Part shown: positions 35,220 through 44,065 of the stretch, one piece after another
How the letters are laid out: each line of letters starts with the position of its first letter
Numbering within the stretch: position 1 is the stretch's first letter
NCBI RefSeq assembly: GCF_001590965.1
Contig: NZ_BCTW01000017.1
Location: 50,545 to 114,544, forward strand
Source: Novosphingobium lentum NBRC 107847
GTDB taxonomy: Bacteria > Pseudomonadota > Alphaproteobacteria > Sphingomonadales > Sphingomonadaceae
DNA: 64,000 nucleotides
Reading direction: 5' to 3'
Made by a program: the position numbers and the translations under genes
Notes under the pieces: generated by a model
Told to the model about the DNA's origin: nothing
Seen by the model: only the letters and a program-made list of their open reading frames with translations
Database searches by the model: none

Positions 35220-36139
35220 CGGCGCAGCTCGTCCGCCTCGGCGCAACCGAACGTGCACTGCGCATCGAGTTGCGCGAGCATCCGCGTCGCGCCCGCCACA
35301 TCGCCGCGTTCGAGCATCATCTCGCCGTAGTACTCGGTCGCGCCGCGATGGCCCGGCGCCACCGCCAGCGCACGCCGGTAATACGCTTCGGCGATGTCGT
35401 AACGCTTCAGCTTGCGGTTGGCGAAGCCGAGGTAGGTCAGGATATCGGGATGCGGGCCGAACACCTGTTCCGCCGCGCGCAGCGACAATATCGCATCGTT
35501 ATAGCGGTGCTCGTTGATCAGCGCGACCGCCGCGAGATAGGCGCCGTCGCCGGCTTGGGTCGATGCGAACATCAGCAGGCCCGGCACCGCAACGCGTGCC
35601 TGCTTGCCCGCGCCGATGGCGGCCTGCACCGCCGCAGCGCCCTGTTGCAGCACCGTCGCATCGGCACAGGCCGTGCCGCAGGTGGTCGCGCGCGCGGTGA
35701 ACCAGTCGAGCTGTTCCTTGGCCTTGTCCGCCTCACCCAGCTTGGCCAGCGCGATGCCGAGCTGTTCGTGCGCCGGGATCATCGCAGGCTCGAGCTTGAC
35801 TGCCTTTTCCAGATACGATCGCGCGCCCTTGTAGTCGCTGCGGCCGATCTTGCTGAGCGCCATCAGATAATTGGTGTTGGCATCGCGCGGCGACACGGCG
35901 AGCACATGGCGGAACGACTTTTCCGCGTCGGCCCAGCGTTGCGCCTGAAGCGCAGTCAGGCCGGCGCGATATTCGACGGCCGGATCGTATTGCGGCGCGG
36001 TTTCGCTCGGCATCGAACCGCCGCCACCACCGCCGCCCATGGCCAGCGCGGACACGGCGCAACACGCCAGCGCAGCACATCCGACAGTTCTGGCGACGGT
36101 TCTGGTGATAATCCTGGCGGGAAAAGGCGGGACAGTCAT
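35189..36139 (-). CDS. Exported TPR-repeat protein
   Basis: A 316-residue protein with an N-terminal signal sequence (GCAALACCAVSALAMGGGGGGG) followed by a Gly run. The rest is tetratricopeptide repeats: AEYRAGL-type helices at about 60-165 (WADAEKSFRHVLAVSPRDANTNYLM, YKGARSYLEKAVKLEPAMIPAH) and again at about 225-310 (DAILSLRAAEQVFGPHPDILTYLGFANRKL). It is a likely periplasmic scaffold for the cytochrome encoded downstream, whose start it overlaps. Function beyond protein-protein interaction is unknown. Confidence 0.8.
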   Translation of the reverse strand: MTVPPFPARIITRTVARTVGCAALACCAVSALAMGGGGGGGSMPSETAPQYDPAVEYRAGLTALQAQRWADAEKSFRHVLAVSPRDANTNYLMALSKIGRSDYKGARSYLEKAVKLEPAMIPAHEQLGIALAKLGEADKAKEQLDWFTARATTCGTACADATVLQQGAAAVQAAIGAGKQARVAVPGLLMFASTQAGDGAYLAAVALINEHRYNDAILSLRAAEQVFGPHPDILTYLGFANRKLKRYDIAEAYYRRALAVAPGHRGATEYYGEMMLERGDVAGATRMLAQLDAQCTFGCAEADELRRWIVRRSNAS

Positions 36140-36203
36140 GGCAGCCTCCGATCCTGATGTTGCCAACTTACCATGCCCGGCGAGTCGGACCAAGCGCGGC
36201 ACG

Positions 36204-37526
36204 TCAGCGCCCGGCGGGGTTCCGCCTGGCCGAAAAGCTGAAGTCGATCGACACCGGGAAGGCGATCGGATCGGCATTGGCCCATTCGCCTTCGCCGATG
36301 TGAAAGCTGGTGCGGTCGAGCCGGGCAGTGCCGCTGGCGCGCGCCTTGTCGCCATCGATCGTGAGGTGGAATGCCAGGGTAACCGGGCGCTCGGCACCCT
36401 TGAGCGCCAGATCGCCGCGCACGACGTAGTTGTCGCCACCGGCGTGGCGGATCGAGTGCGACGTGAACGCGGCACTGGGGTGCGTCGCGACGGCGAAGAA
36501 GTCGTCTCCGGCCAGCATTCCGTCGCGCTGCGTATCGGCGGTGGTGGCAGAGGCGAGGTCGACCGTGACCTTAATCGCCGAATGATCCAGATCATCCGGG
36601 CTGAAGCGGATGGCCCCGGTCCACCGTGCGAAGCTGCCATGCACCGGCGCGCCGCTGACTTGCGCGGTGAAGCCCAGTTTGCCGCCGGGCAAGACCTGCC
36701 ACGGTGCGACCGGCTGGGCAGCGGCGGCTTCGTCGGTGGTCGCTGCGCCCGTCGGCACGGCGCTGGCCTCATCCGATGCGGCGGCAGATGCTGGGGCAGA
36801 CGCTGACGCGGCTGGTTCCGAGGACAGCGTGTCGGGCGCAATGCTGGCGGCTGCAACCGGCGCTGCTGCGGCGGCCAGCGGGCTTGCTCCCACCGGAACG
36901 CCGTTGCCGCCGAAGAACGCCAGCCCCACCGCGCCGATCAACCCGGCCGCCAGCGCGAACGCGGCGCCGTTGCCCAGCGTTGCGCCCGCCGCTCCGACCG
37001 GCGCCATCCGTCCAAGGAACGCGCGATCGGGCCCGAACTGGTGGCGCAGCGCGCCGGCAACATGCAGCACGAACAGCCCCACACCGATCCACGCCAGCGC
37101 ACTGTGGGCATTGCCGAACAGGGGCCCCAGCGCAGCTGGCAGCGGCAGGTTGGGCAGCGGTATGGTGCCGAACAGCAGCGTCGGCACGTGCAACCGGGCG
37201 GTCGAGACAATCGCCCAGCCGGTCAGCGGCCCGCCGATCATCACGGCATAGAGCAGGCCATGCACCGCGCCCGCCAGCCTGTGCGCCCAGATGCTGTCTG
37301 CGACCGGCGCGGGGCGCGGCGTGGCCAGCCGCAACCCCAGCCGCACAAGACTGAGCACGAGGATCGTGATGCCCAGCGACTTGTGCAGCTGGAACGCGGC
37401 GAACGTGGCCCCGCCGCGCGGCGCATCGGCCATGCGCCAGCCCAGCGCGAGCTGGAACGCCAGCGCCAGCGCGATCGCCCAGTGGAGGGCCATCGCGACG
37501 GCGGAGTATCGGCGCGGGGCGATCAT
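36204..37526 (-). CDS. Cytochrome b561-YceI fusion protein
   Basis: A 440-residue two-part protein. Residues about 1-180 are a four-helix b561-type membrane cytochrome (YSAVAMALHWAIALALAFQLALGWRM, FQLHKSLGITILVLSLVRLGLRL) with His residues suited to haem b. A fifth hydrophobic stretch (LAAGLIGAVGLAFFGGNGV) and a ~60-residue Ala/Ser/Pro linker follow. The C-terminal ~170 residues are a periplasmic YceI domain (APVHGSFARWTGAIRFSPDDL, THPSAAFTSHSIRHAG). YceI folds bind polyisoprenoids or quinones, so the fusion may couple membrane electron transfer to a lipid redox carrier. The next upstream gene encodes a second YceI. Confidence 0.87.
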   Translation of the reverse strand: MIAPRRYSAVAMALHWAIALALAFQLALGWRMADAPRGGATFAAFQLHKSLGITILVLSLVRLGLRLATPRPAPVADSIWAHRLAGAVHGLLYAVMIGGPLTGWAIVSTARLHVPTLLFGTIPLPNLPLPAALGPLFGNAHSALAWIGVGLFVLHVAGALRHQFGPDRAFLGRMAPVGAAGATLGNGAAFALAAGLIGAVGLAFFGGNGVPVGASPLAAAAAPVAAASIAPDTLSSEPAASASAPASAAASDEASAVPTGAATTDEAAAAQPVAPWQVLPGGKLGFTAQVSGAPVHGSFARWTGAIRFSPDDLDHSAIKVTVDLASATTADTQRDGMLAGDDFFAVATHPSAAFTSHSIRHAGGDNYVVRGDLALKGAERPVTLAFHLTIDGDKARASGTARLDRTSFHIGEGEWANADPIAFPVSIDFSFSARRNPAGR

Positions 37527-37530
37527 GGCG

Positions 37531-38133
37531 TTACTTCTTCGAGAATTCGGCCTCGATATCGATGGCCACGTCATCGCCGACCACGGGCAGGAACGTGGTC
37601 ATGCCGAAGTCCGACCGCTTGAGGCTGGTGTGCGCGGAAAAGCCGGCGCGGGCGATGCCGTCCATGCCTTTGCCGACGCCGTTGAAGGTGACTGCCAGCG
37701 CCACCGGCTTGGTCACGCCCAGTACCGTCAGCTGCCCGTCGATCCGGGCGGTGGTCGCACCGGTTTTGGTCAGCTTCTGCGAATGGAAGGTCATCGTCGG
37801 GAATGCCGCCACGTTGAAGAACTTGGCGCCCTTGAGATCGGTATCGCGCGCCGCCCAGCCCGAATCGAGCGAGTTGGTGTCGATCGTCACGTCGAGCGAC
37901 GACGCCTCGGGATGCGCCGGATCATAGGTAAAATGGCCGTCGAGCTTTCGGAAATTCACGTTGGTGTGGGTGAAGCCCATGTGCGCGATCGAGGCGAGCA
38001 CGCTGGTGTGCGAAAGATCGGCCGAATAGGACCCCGCCGGAACCGCCGCAGGATCGATTCCCTCCACGCCCATGGCGATCGAGGTCGAGGCAAAGCCCAG
38101 CGACAACAGCGCGAGCGCCGCGAACTTTTTCAT
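37531..38133 (-). CDS. Periplasmic YceI-family protein
   Basis: A 200-residue exported YceI protein (lipocalin-like barrel that binds isoprenoid lipids). Signal peptide MKKFAALALLSLGFASTSIAM, then GSYSADLSHTSVLASIAHMGFTHTNVNF, FPTMTFHSQKL and TSLKRSDFGMTTFLPVVGDDVAIDIEAEF, which are the YceI landmarks. The ribosome site GGAG lies seven bases before the ATG, and a (GGTGA)5 repeat ends one base further upstream. It is four bases before the cytochrome b561-YceI gene, so they form an operon. Confidence 0.92.
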   Translation of the reverse strand: MKKFAALALLSLGFASTSIAMGVEGIDPAAVPAGSYSADLSHTSVLASIAHMGFTHTNVNFRKLDGHFTYDPAHPEASSLDVTIDTNSLDSGWAARDTDLKGAKFFNVAAFPTMTFHSQKLTKTGATTARIDGQLTVLGVTKPVALAVTFNGVGKGMDGIARAGFSAHTSLKRSDFGMTTFLPVVGDDVAIDIEAEFSKK

Positions 38134-38145
38134 GGCAATTCTCCA

Positions 38146-38170
38146 GGTGAGGTGAGGTGAGGTGAGGTGA
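38146..38170. repeat. (GGTGA)5 pentanucleotide repeat
   Basis: Five perfect tandem copies of GGTGA (TCACC on the coding strand of yceI) end one base upstream of the yceI ribosome-binding site. Such tracts can gain or lose units by slippage. Confidence 0.95.
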
Positions 38171-38343
38171 TCGGCCGCCTGTCTATGCAGCTTTTGCGTC
38201 GCGCGAAACCCCGCTGCGGGCAAATTGTGAGGGCGCCAATGGATGCCCGAAGGCATAAATCCACCAATTCTGTTCGACCATATTGAAAAGATGCGAACGT
38301 TTGACGATGGGGTCGGCCAGACCCGCACCGATGGAGTCACAGG

Positions 38344-39162
38344 ATGGGCACGAAGGCCAAACGTACGATCCGCGTCGGAATTGGTGGTTGGACGTACGAG
38401 CCGTGGCGCGGCAGCTTCTATCCCCAAGGCTTGACGCAAAAGCGCGAGCTGGAATTCGCCAGCCGCGCGCTGACGTCGATCGAAATCAACGGCACCTATT
38501 ACGGATCGCAAAAGCCCGAGAGTTTCGCGAAATGGCATGACGAGACGCCGGACGATTTCGTGTTCGCGCTCAAGGCGCCGCGCTTTGCGACCAATCGCAA
38601 AGTGCTCGCCGAAGCCGGGCAGAGCATCGAGCGGTTTCTCAGCGGCGGCCTGATGGCGTTGAAGGCCAAGCTCGGCCCGATCAACTGGCAGTTCATGGCG
38701 ACCAAGCAGTTCGACCCGGACGATTTCGAGGCCTTCCTGAAATTGCTGCCCGCCTCGCACGAAGGGCGCGCGCTGCGGCACGCGATCGAGGTGCGGCACG
38801 AAAGCTTTCGCAAGCCGGAATTCATCGACCTGCTGCGCGCTTATGGCGTGGCCCCGGTGCTGTCGGCGGACGGCGCATATCCCCAGATCGCCGACCTGAC
38901 GGCACCGTTCGTGTATGCCCGGATCATGGGCACGACCGAAGACGAGCCGCTCGGGTACATCGATGCAAGGCTCGATGACTGGGTCGACCGGGTTCGGGCG
39001 CTTGCCGATGGCCGGGTGCCCAGCGGACTGCAGTGCGTCCAATCGGCTCCGCCTGACACCCCGCGCCCTGACACCCCGCGCGACGTCTATCTCTATGTCA
39101 TCAGCGGCTACAAGGCGCACAATCCGCCAGCAGCGATGGCGCTGATCGACAAATTGCGCTGA
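38344..39162 (+). CDS. DUF72 family protein
   Basis: A 272-residue DUF72 (YecE-like) TIM-barrel protein. Landmarks: RVGIGGWTYEPWRGSFYP at the start, TSIEINGTYYGSQKPESFAKW, FVFALKAPRFATN, IEVRHESF and YLYVISGYKAHNPPAAMAL at the end. The biochemical role of the family is not established. It stands alone, divergent from the yceI operon and convergent with the DUF7064-like gene. Confidence 0.9.
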   Translation: MGTKAKRTIRVGIGGWTYEPWRGSFYPQGLTQKRELEFASRALTSIEINGTYYGSQKPESFAKWHDETPDDFVFALKAPRFATNRKVLAEAGQSIERFLSGGLMALKAKLGPINWQFMATKQFDPDDFEAFLKLLPASHEGRALRHAIEVRHESFRKPEFIDLLRAYGVAPVLSADGAYPQIADLTAPFVYARIMGTTEDEPLGYIDARLDDWVDRVRALADGRVPSGLQCVQSAPPDTPRPDTPRDVYLYVISGYKAHNPPAAMALIDKLR

Positions 39163-39171
39163 CGATCCAAT

Positions 39172-40098
39172 TCAGCCATATTTCGGCACGAATGATTTCG
39201 CGAAGTCGAAATAGTCTTTGTTCCACGCGAATTCGCACACGCCCACGCCCGGCTTGCCATCGAAGTCCAGCGTCGCGCAGCCGGTGTTGATCAACGTCTT
39301 GGGATCGTGCGACGAGGTCAGCATTCCAAACATGGTGTAGGCGATGCGCGACTTTCGGCCGGCGGTGTCGGTCACCGTGACATCGAACGTCTGCTGCAGC
39401 ATGGCGTCGCCGTAGACGAATTCATAATCGACCCGTTCGAGATGCCGCATCTCGCCGTCCTTGAACAGGAAGCCGCGCAGTTCGGTTCGACCGAACGCCT
39501 GCATCTCGAAGAAATGCATCGAACTGTCGCCGGTGGTGGCGTGGATCCACTTGTAGTGCTGGTTGAGCCCCCACACGCGCGGGCCCCAGCTGTGGTCGCG
39601 CACCAGGAACCCCTCATGGTGCAGCTTGCGCCCGTCGAGTTCGAGATCGGCGACCACGCGCCCGTGCTGTTCGGTGCGATCGTTGCCGAAATAGGGCGGA
39701 TTGCCGCGCGGGTGCGAACTGAAGGCATAAGCCGGATGCGTGGCGGTGAAGGCACCCTTGAAGCGGATGCGCGTCCCATCCCAGTCGATGTTGACGCGCT
39801 TGAGCGGATCGACGATTTCCATGTGCAGCGGGCCATGGCGCCAGTCGCCGAAGTCCATGTCATCGGCGACGGGACTTTCCACCACTTCGACGATCTGCTC
39901 GGGGAAATCGGGACTGAAGAAGCAGGCGGTCGACTTGGCCACGCCGGTGCCGAGCATGGTCGGATAGATGAACCCGGCAATGTTGTGCTCGGGCATCAGC
40001 AGGATGTGCGCGAGCGACTCGCGCCCTTCCAGCGTCAGGTTGTGGCGAAAGGCGTGCTCGGGCAGGACGGAGCTGGGGGGCGATTGCAGTTCGGACAC
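39172..40098 (-). CDS. DUF7064/AttH-like protein
   Basis: A 308-residue cytoplasmic protein of the lipocalin-like AttH/CrtC-related group, by my recognition of patterns such as RVNIDWDGTRIRFKGAFTATHPAY, GFLVRDHSWGPRVWG and SMHFFEMQAFG. Two beta-barrel halves are expected. These proteins commonly neighbour acyl-CoA and phosphotransferase genes in sphingomonads. It is the last gene of a three-gene minus-strand group. No catalytic residues can be assigned; a role in metabolism of a hydrophobic compound is inferred. Confidence 0.65.
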   Translation of the reverse strand: MSELQSPPSSVLPEHAFRHNLTLEGRESLAHILLMPEHNIAGFIYPTMLGTGVAKSTACFFSPDFPEQIVEVVESPVADDMDFGDWRHGPLHMEIVDPLKRVNIDWDGTRIRFKGAFTATHPAYAFSSHPRGNPPYFGNDRTEQHGRVVADLELDGRKLHHEGFLVRDHSWGPRVWGLNQHYKWIHATTGDSSMHFFEMQAFGRTELRGFLFKDGEMRHLERVDYEFVYGDAMLQQTFDVTVTDTAGRKSRIAYTMFGMLTSSHDPKTLINTGCATLDFDGKPGVGVCEFAWNKDYFDFAKSFVPKYG

Positions 40099-40198
40099 GG
40101 ATAGGTTTCCTTGCTGATCATTCCACTTGCGCGGGCGATCGTCGGTTGAAGGTCAGTTGAGACTGTCTTGCGGGCGCATGGCCGTGGTGGCCACCTGC

Positions 40199-40717
40199 CT
40201 ATGCCATGGACGCGCTGCACAGGGCTGCCAGATCGGGCAGTTCGGCGGGGTCGGGGTCGAACCCGGCATCCTTGAACCACACGCGTTCGCGCCGGTTCTG
40301 ACGGAGCGAAAACGCCAGGACAGCGGCATTGACGCGCGCGCGGAAGCCCGGTTCGCCATCGTCGGCGACGGCATTGGTCAGCGCGGCGATGCCGTCTGCC
40401 AGCGCCAGATAGCCGGCATGGGGATCATCCGGGTTCGCGCCAGCCAGCAGCACGCACACGGCCTTGGCCGCCGCCTGACTGCGCGGGCCTCCTGCCGGCT
40501 GCTGCACGATCGCGGCGGCAGTGGTGCGCGCATCGTCCCGGCACAGCCGGTGGTAGCGCTCGGCATAAGGCAACTGCCGCAGCAGCATCGCAAGCTGCGC
40601 AAGGATGAGCCCGGACTGTTCGACCGCCAGCGCCTCATCGGGCTTGATCGCCGGGATGATCACGTCGCGCAAGCCGTGCAGCACGCTGGTCAACCGCACT
40701 TCGATGCCCGGGGTCAT
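40199..40717 (-). CDS. Helical protein downstream of phosphotransferase, unknown
   Basis: A 172-residue all-helical protein without signal peptide. It begins TPGIEVRLTSVLHGLRDVIIPAIKPDEALAVEQSGLILAQLAMLLRQLPYAERYHRLC, a pattern I associate with small proteins paired with phosphotransferase-family genes. Its start overlaps the end of the phosphotransferase gene by four bases, so the two are translationally coupled and probably interact. No named family is recalled. Confidence 0.7.
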   Translation of the reverse strand: MTPGIEVRLTSVLHGLRDVIIPAIKPDEALAVEQSGLILAQLAMLLRQLPYAERYHRLCRDDARTTAAAIVQQPAGGPRSQAAAKAVCVLLAGANPDDPHAGYLALADGIAALTNAVADDGEPGFRARVNAAVLAFSLRQNRRERVWFKDAGFDPDPAELPDLAALCSASMA

Positions 40718-41886
40718 GCGCCGTATCCTTCCAGCAGGTGGCACAACGTGCCCGACAGTCCGACGTGGCAGGCGGCGAGGTAGCCCAGGAACGCGCTCTG
40801 GTGGTTGGTGCCATCGCGCGCTGCCCGCACGCCCGAGGCGAAGTTCATGACCGACAGCTTGAAGCTGTTGAGCACCTGATACCAGTGCAGCACGGTTGGG
40901 TCGATCGTGCGCCCCGAACGTTCGGCATAGCCATCGAGAAACGCGGGCACCGGCATCATCGAGGCGACGAGCGGCCTCCCTTGCGCATCGCGGCTGCAGA
41001 ACAGCGGCTCGAGCGAATAGGAAATGTCTTCGTGGACATCGCCGATATGCGCCAGTTCCCAGTCGAGCACTGCCGTCATCTCCAGCGTATCCTCGTCGAA
41101 CATGAAGTTGCCGAGGCGGTAGTCGCCATGCAGCAGCACCGGCGCATCGCACACCGGCGCGCGTTCGCGCAGCCAGCAGGCGGTGTAGGTGAGCAGTGGC
41201 GAGGCTTCGACCTGGTCGTCCTCCAGCACCCGCTCCCAGAAGTTGAGTTGCCACAGCGCGGCTTGGGTGGTGCCCGCTTGCGGCACCGCATAGGTGGCAA
41301 GGTCAGCGCGGGCGAAGTCGAAGCCGTGGATGGCGACGAGATTGTCGAGATACTGCGGGATCAGCGCGGCCGAGGCGCGCTCCCCGATGACGATGCCCAC
41401 GCCCGACGGGCCCGACGTGGCGTCGCGCGGCTTGGTGTCACCGCGCACGAAGCGGGTGATCATTGCCGGCTGGCCCATATGCCGACCGTCGGAATCGACG
41501 AACGCGACGCTGGGCGCGGGCACCGTCCCGCCAATCGCCTCGATCAGTTGCGCCTCACGCTCGCGCGAGGTTTCGACGATGCCTTCGAGCGGGTCCATCC
41601 GCAGCACCAGCTGTTCGGTTGCACCGCTAGCCGGATCGACCAGATCGAACAGGAATTGTTCCTTCGAGGCGCCGCCACCCATTCGGCGGACATTGCGCGC
41701 ATGCCCTTGCACCCCGTGCGCGCCGAGCAGGCGTCCCAGCCGCTCGGCCACGTCCTGCGCCTTGCGCGGCTTGTAACCGCTCCTGCCCTGGCGCGCGCGC
41801 TTGGCATCGAGCAACGCGACCAGATGCGGTTCGAAATCCTCGCGCCGATCCAGCATCACGTCGCGATCGGCTTCCAATATCGCCAC
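40714..41886 (-). CDS. Phosphotransferase family protein (APH fold)
   Basis: A 390-residue kinase-like protein. The catalytic Brenner motif is LLHGDYRLGNFMF and the metal-binding segment VLDWELAHIGDVHED. The ATP-binding lobe starts near MGGGASKEQFLFDL. It resembles the ACAD10/CaiB-associated phosphotransferases that act on hydroxylated acyl compounds rather than antibiotic-resistance enzymes. I chose the GTG at 41886 because GAGAGGA lies seven bases before it; residues further upstream are not protein-like. It heads the phosphotransferase/172-residue/DUF7064 group. Confidence 0.85.
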   Translation of the reverse strand: MAILEADRDVMLDRREDFEPHLVALLDAKRARQGRSGYKPRKAQDVAERLGRLLGAHGVQGHARNVRRMGGGASKEQFLFDLVDPASGATEQLVLRMDPLEGIVETSREREAQLIEAIGGTVPAPSVAFVDSDGRHMGQPAMITRFVRGDTKPRDATSGPSGVGIVIGERASAALIPQYLDNLVAIHGFDFARADLATYAVPQAGTTQAALWQLNFWERVLEDDQVEASPLLTYTACWLRERAPVCDAPVLLHGDYRLGNFMFDEDTLEMTAVLDWELAHIGDVHEDISYSLEPLFCSRDAQGRPLVASMMPVPAFLDGYAERSGRTIDPTVLHWYQVLNSFKLSVMNFASGVRAARDGTNHQSAFLGYLAACHVGLSGTLCHLLEGYGA

Positions 41887-42075
41887 TGTGACATCCTCTC
41901 TCGAAATCTTTTCAACCGATGAGCATATGGAACCACATCGAGATTCGCGATGCAAAAAGCGGGAGCCCCCGTCCATTGTCCCAGTTCGAGCAGGACGTGG
42001 ATGGGCGCTCCCAGTTTGGGGTTTTCCGGAGTCATCCGGCCAGGGGAAGATCCGGCCGGACCCGAAAAACCTTTG

Positions 42076-42429
42076 CTACTTGATCCTGAAATCGATCGTG
42101 ATGCTTTACGTCGCGGGCATCCCGGCCAGGCGGCCCTGCGAATCGTTGGAGGGTATGACCGTGGTCCAGTAGTACGTGTCGAAAATGTTCTTGCCCCAGA
42201 CCATGACTTTCCAGGCTCCGTCTGCGGCTTCATAGCCCAGTCGCGCGTCGGCGGTGGTGTATCCCTTGATATTGAATACGTTGCCCGCAAGATCCGGGCG
42301 CGTGAACGAGTTTGGCGCGGACGAGATCGGGAACGGGAACGGGAACGGAAAAGGGATCCGGTTCGCACCGATCGCCGCATCCGAATGGGTGCGGGCGTTC
42401 ACGCCCACAACCGCTGCCGCTTCAAACAA
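42076..42429 (-). pseudogene. C-terminal remnant of a TonB-dependent receptor
   Basis: Only the last ~115 residues of a TonB-receptor barrel are present: VGVNARTHSDAAIGANR, LAGNVFNIKGYTTADARLGYE and KVMVWGKNIFDTYYWTTVIPSND are typical of the final strands. The frame hits TAA at 42106-42108 where an aromatic codon is expected (GMPAT-stop-SITIDFRIK). The true end is the TAG at 42076, nine codons later. Plug and most barrel are missing. A hexanucleotide repeat inside encodes Phe-Pro alternation. It probably once served the adjacent phosphotransferase operon. Confidence 0.8.
42328..42345. repeat. (CGGGAA)3 hexanucleotide repeat
   Basis: Three perfect CGGGAA units, followed by a degenerate fourth, inside the TonB-receptor remnant. 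On the minus strand it encodes repeated Phe-Pro. Confidence 0.85.
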
Positions 42430-42452
42430 ATCCGCATGACCATCCTCTCGTC

Positions 42453-42484
42453 AGGTATTCTTTTTTGGTATGACCTTTAGGTAT
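42453..42484. promoter_or_regulatory. GGTAT direct repeats and GntR-like operator half-palindrome
   Basis: Three GGTAT boxes lie at about 42453, 42467 and 42480. The middle one is part of TGGTATGACCT (42466-42476), close to the FadR/GntR consensus TNGTNNNACNA. The stretch lies upstream of the receptor remnant and downstream of the MarR-GntR fusion gene. Confidence 0.4.
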
Positions 42485-42686
42485 CATGCTGCCAAATATA
42501 TCGTCAAGTGGTTTACGACTTTGCGCTGAATGCGCGTTCGATCAGTACCAAAATCCCCAAAAATTGAACGATGTCGAGAAGTAACGATCGAAACGTTCTA
42601 CTCGACACAAGGCACGGCAAGGCCGCCGCGCAGGAGCTTCGTTGCGGATTTGCGATGTCCGGGAGGCCAGCCGGTGGCCGCCGCGC

Positions 42687-43937
42687 TCAGGCCTGCAGCG
42701 CGAAGGGCCGCCTGGATCTGAGCAGCAACCGGTTGGTGTCATAGGAGTGCGTTCGTATCACTCTTGCCGCATCGTCGGCGCGACCTTCGCGCATTGCGGC
42801 AACCATGTCGCGCCGTGCCGTGACTGAGTCCAGGCGGGGGCGATGCTTCAGTTGCGTAAGCATCTCGGCAACGAGATCGGCAATTGCATCGACCAGCAGG
42901 ATCATCAGTCGGTTGTGCGAGGATCGCGCCGCAAGTCGGTAGAACTCCGTGGCCGGCTTGATGGCTGCAACCTGATCCTTGTAGGTCCTAACGCACCTTT
43001 CGAGTTCGTCGATATTCGTGTCGAGGCGCGCAAAATCCTGCTGGGTCCCGCGCTGCGCCCCAAGCCTGGCGCATTGCCCAAGCAGACTTGCCCGGACTTC
43101 AAGCAGGTCGGCCAGCGGCAATCGCCCGAGAATGAGCATCGACCTGATCGAGGACTCGATGCCTTCGGAGCCGCTTTCCCTGACGAAGGCACCGCCGCCA
43201 GCACCTCGCTTGAAGCGGAGCACACCCGACATCTCGAGACTTCGCAGCGCTTCTCGTACTGCGGATCGCCCCACCCCCAGGCTACTTGCCAGTTCCCGTT
43301 CCGGCGGCAAGCGGTCACCCGAGTGCAAATCACCGCTCCGGATCCGATCGAGGATGTGCCCCTGGACGTTCTCGAACGTTCGCGGCGCGTTGGGGGCAGA
43401 TGCATCTGTCGCGCGGGTTGGCCATGGGGTGGTTCTGGCAACCGTTGACCCTGCGGATGGCGCGCTGTCGTCGGAGTTTCCATCCTGCCAACCCGTGGCG
43501 CGCCCGTTGCCGGCCAAGGCTAAAAAATCCGCGACGATCGGCTGATGATCCTCGGCAACTTTGTGTCGCAACACGTCGGTGCGCTTGTCAAGCTCGCCCA
43601 GAACGTCGGTGCCCAGATGCGTCAACGAGACGAGTTGAGCACGTTTATCGGCCGCGTCGGATTTCAATTCGACCAAGGCCAGCTGCGCAAGGTCATTCAA
43701 AACGCGCTGAACGGCCTGACGCGAGATTTGCAGCTGACGCGCAACATGCGCTGCCGACACGGCAGTTGTTTGCAGGCCGACCGCTTCGAGCACCTGCCAA
43801 CGGGCGCTGGTGAGGCCCAGGTCCGCGACCGCCCTGTCGCGTTCTGCCGTCAGCAGGTTGTTCAGTCGAAAGGCCGCCTGGGTAAGTGCCTTGAATTGAA
43901 CATTGTTTTCGCAGGCTGTTGCAGTATTCGCCACCAT
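42687..43937 (-). CDS. MarR-GntR(FadR) fusion transcriptional regulator
   Basis: A 416-residue regulator with two DNA-binding modules. Residues about 15-140 are a MarR winged helix (LTSARWQVLEAV, AAHVARQLQISRQAVQRVLNDL). A Ser/Thr/Pro-rich linker spans about 145-187. Residues 188-255 are a GntR winged helix (GDRLPPERELASSLGVGRSAVREALRSLEMSGVL) and 260-400 an FCD effector domain (LADLLEVRASL, EFYRLAARSSHNRLMILL, MVAAMREGRADDA). Each part has normal length, so this is a genuine fusion. I chose the ATG at 43937; a TTG further upstream is open but unlikely. It probably senses a carboxylate ligand via the FCD domain. Confidence 0.88.
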   Translation of the reverse strand: MVANTATACENNVQFKALTQAAFRLNNLLTAERDRAVADLGLTSARWQVLEAVGLQTTAVSAAHVARQLQISRQAVQRVLNDLAQLALVELKSDAADKRAQLVSLTHLGTDVLGELDKRTDVLRHKVAEDHQPIVADFLALAGNGRATGWQDGNSDDSAPSAGSTVARTTPWPTRATDASAPNAPRTFENVQGHILDRIRSGDLHSGDRLPPERELASSLGVGRSAVREALRSLEMSGVLRFKRGAGGGAFVRESGSEGIESSIRSMLILGRLPLADLLEVRASLLGQCARLGAQRGTQQDFARLDTNIDELERCVRTYKDQVAAIKPATEFYRLAARSSHNRLMILLVDAIADLVAEMLTQLKHRPRLDSVTARRDMVAAMREGRADDAARVIRTHSYDTNRLLLRSRRPFALQA

Positions 43938-44065
43938 GCGTCCCGGCGTCGCATTTGAGCAACATCTTGTCAATGTTGTCCCCAACTGCCAACATTCGCC
44001 GACCGCCAGCTATCCGCCGCACGCCCGCTTGATCCGCTGTGGGCCGTCCGCTTGATCCACTGGAG

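Noticed and set aside
40714..41886. Aminoglycoside resistance gene
   Set aside because: The APH fold is present, but the sequence and neighbours fit the metabolic acyl/hydroxyacyl phosphotransferase group.
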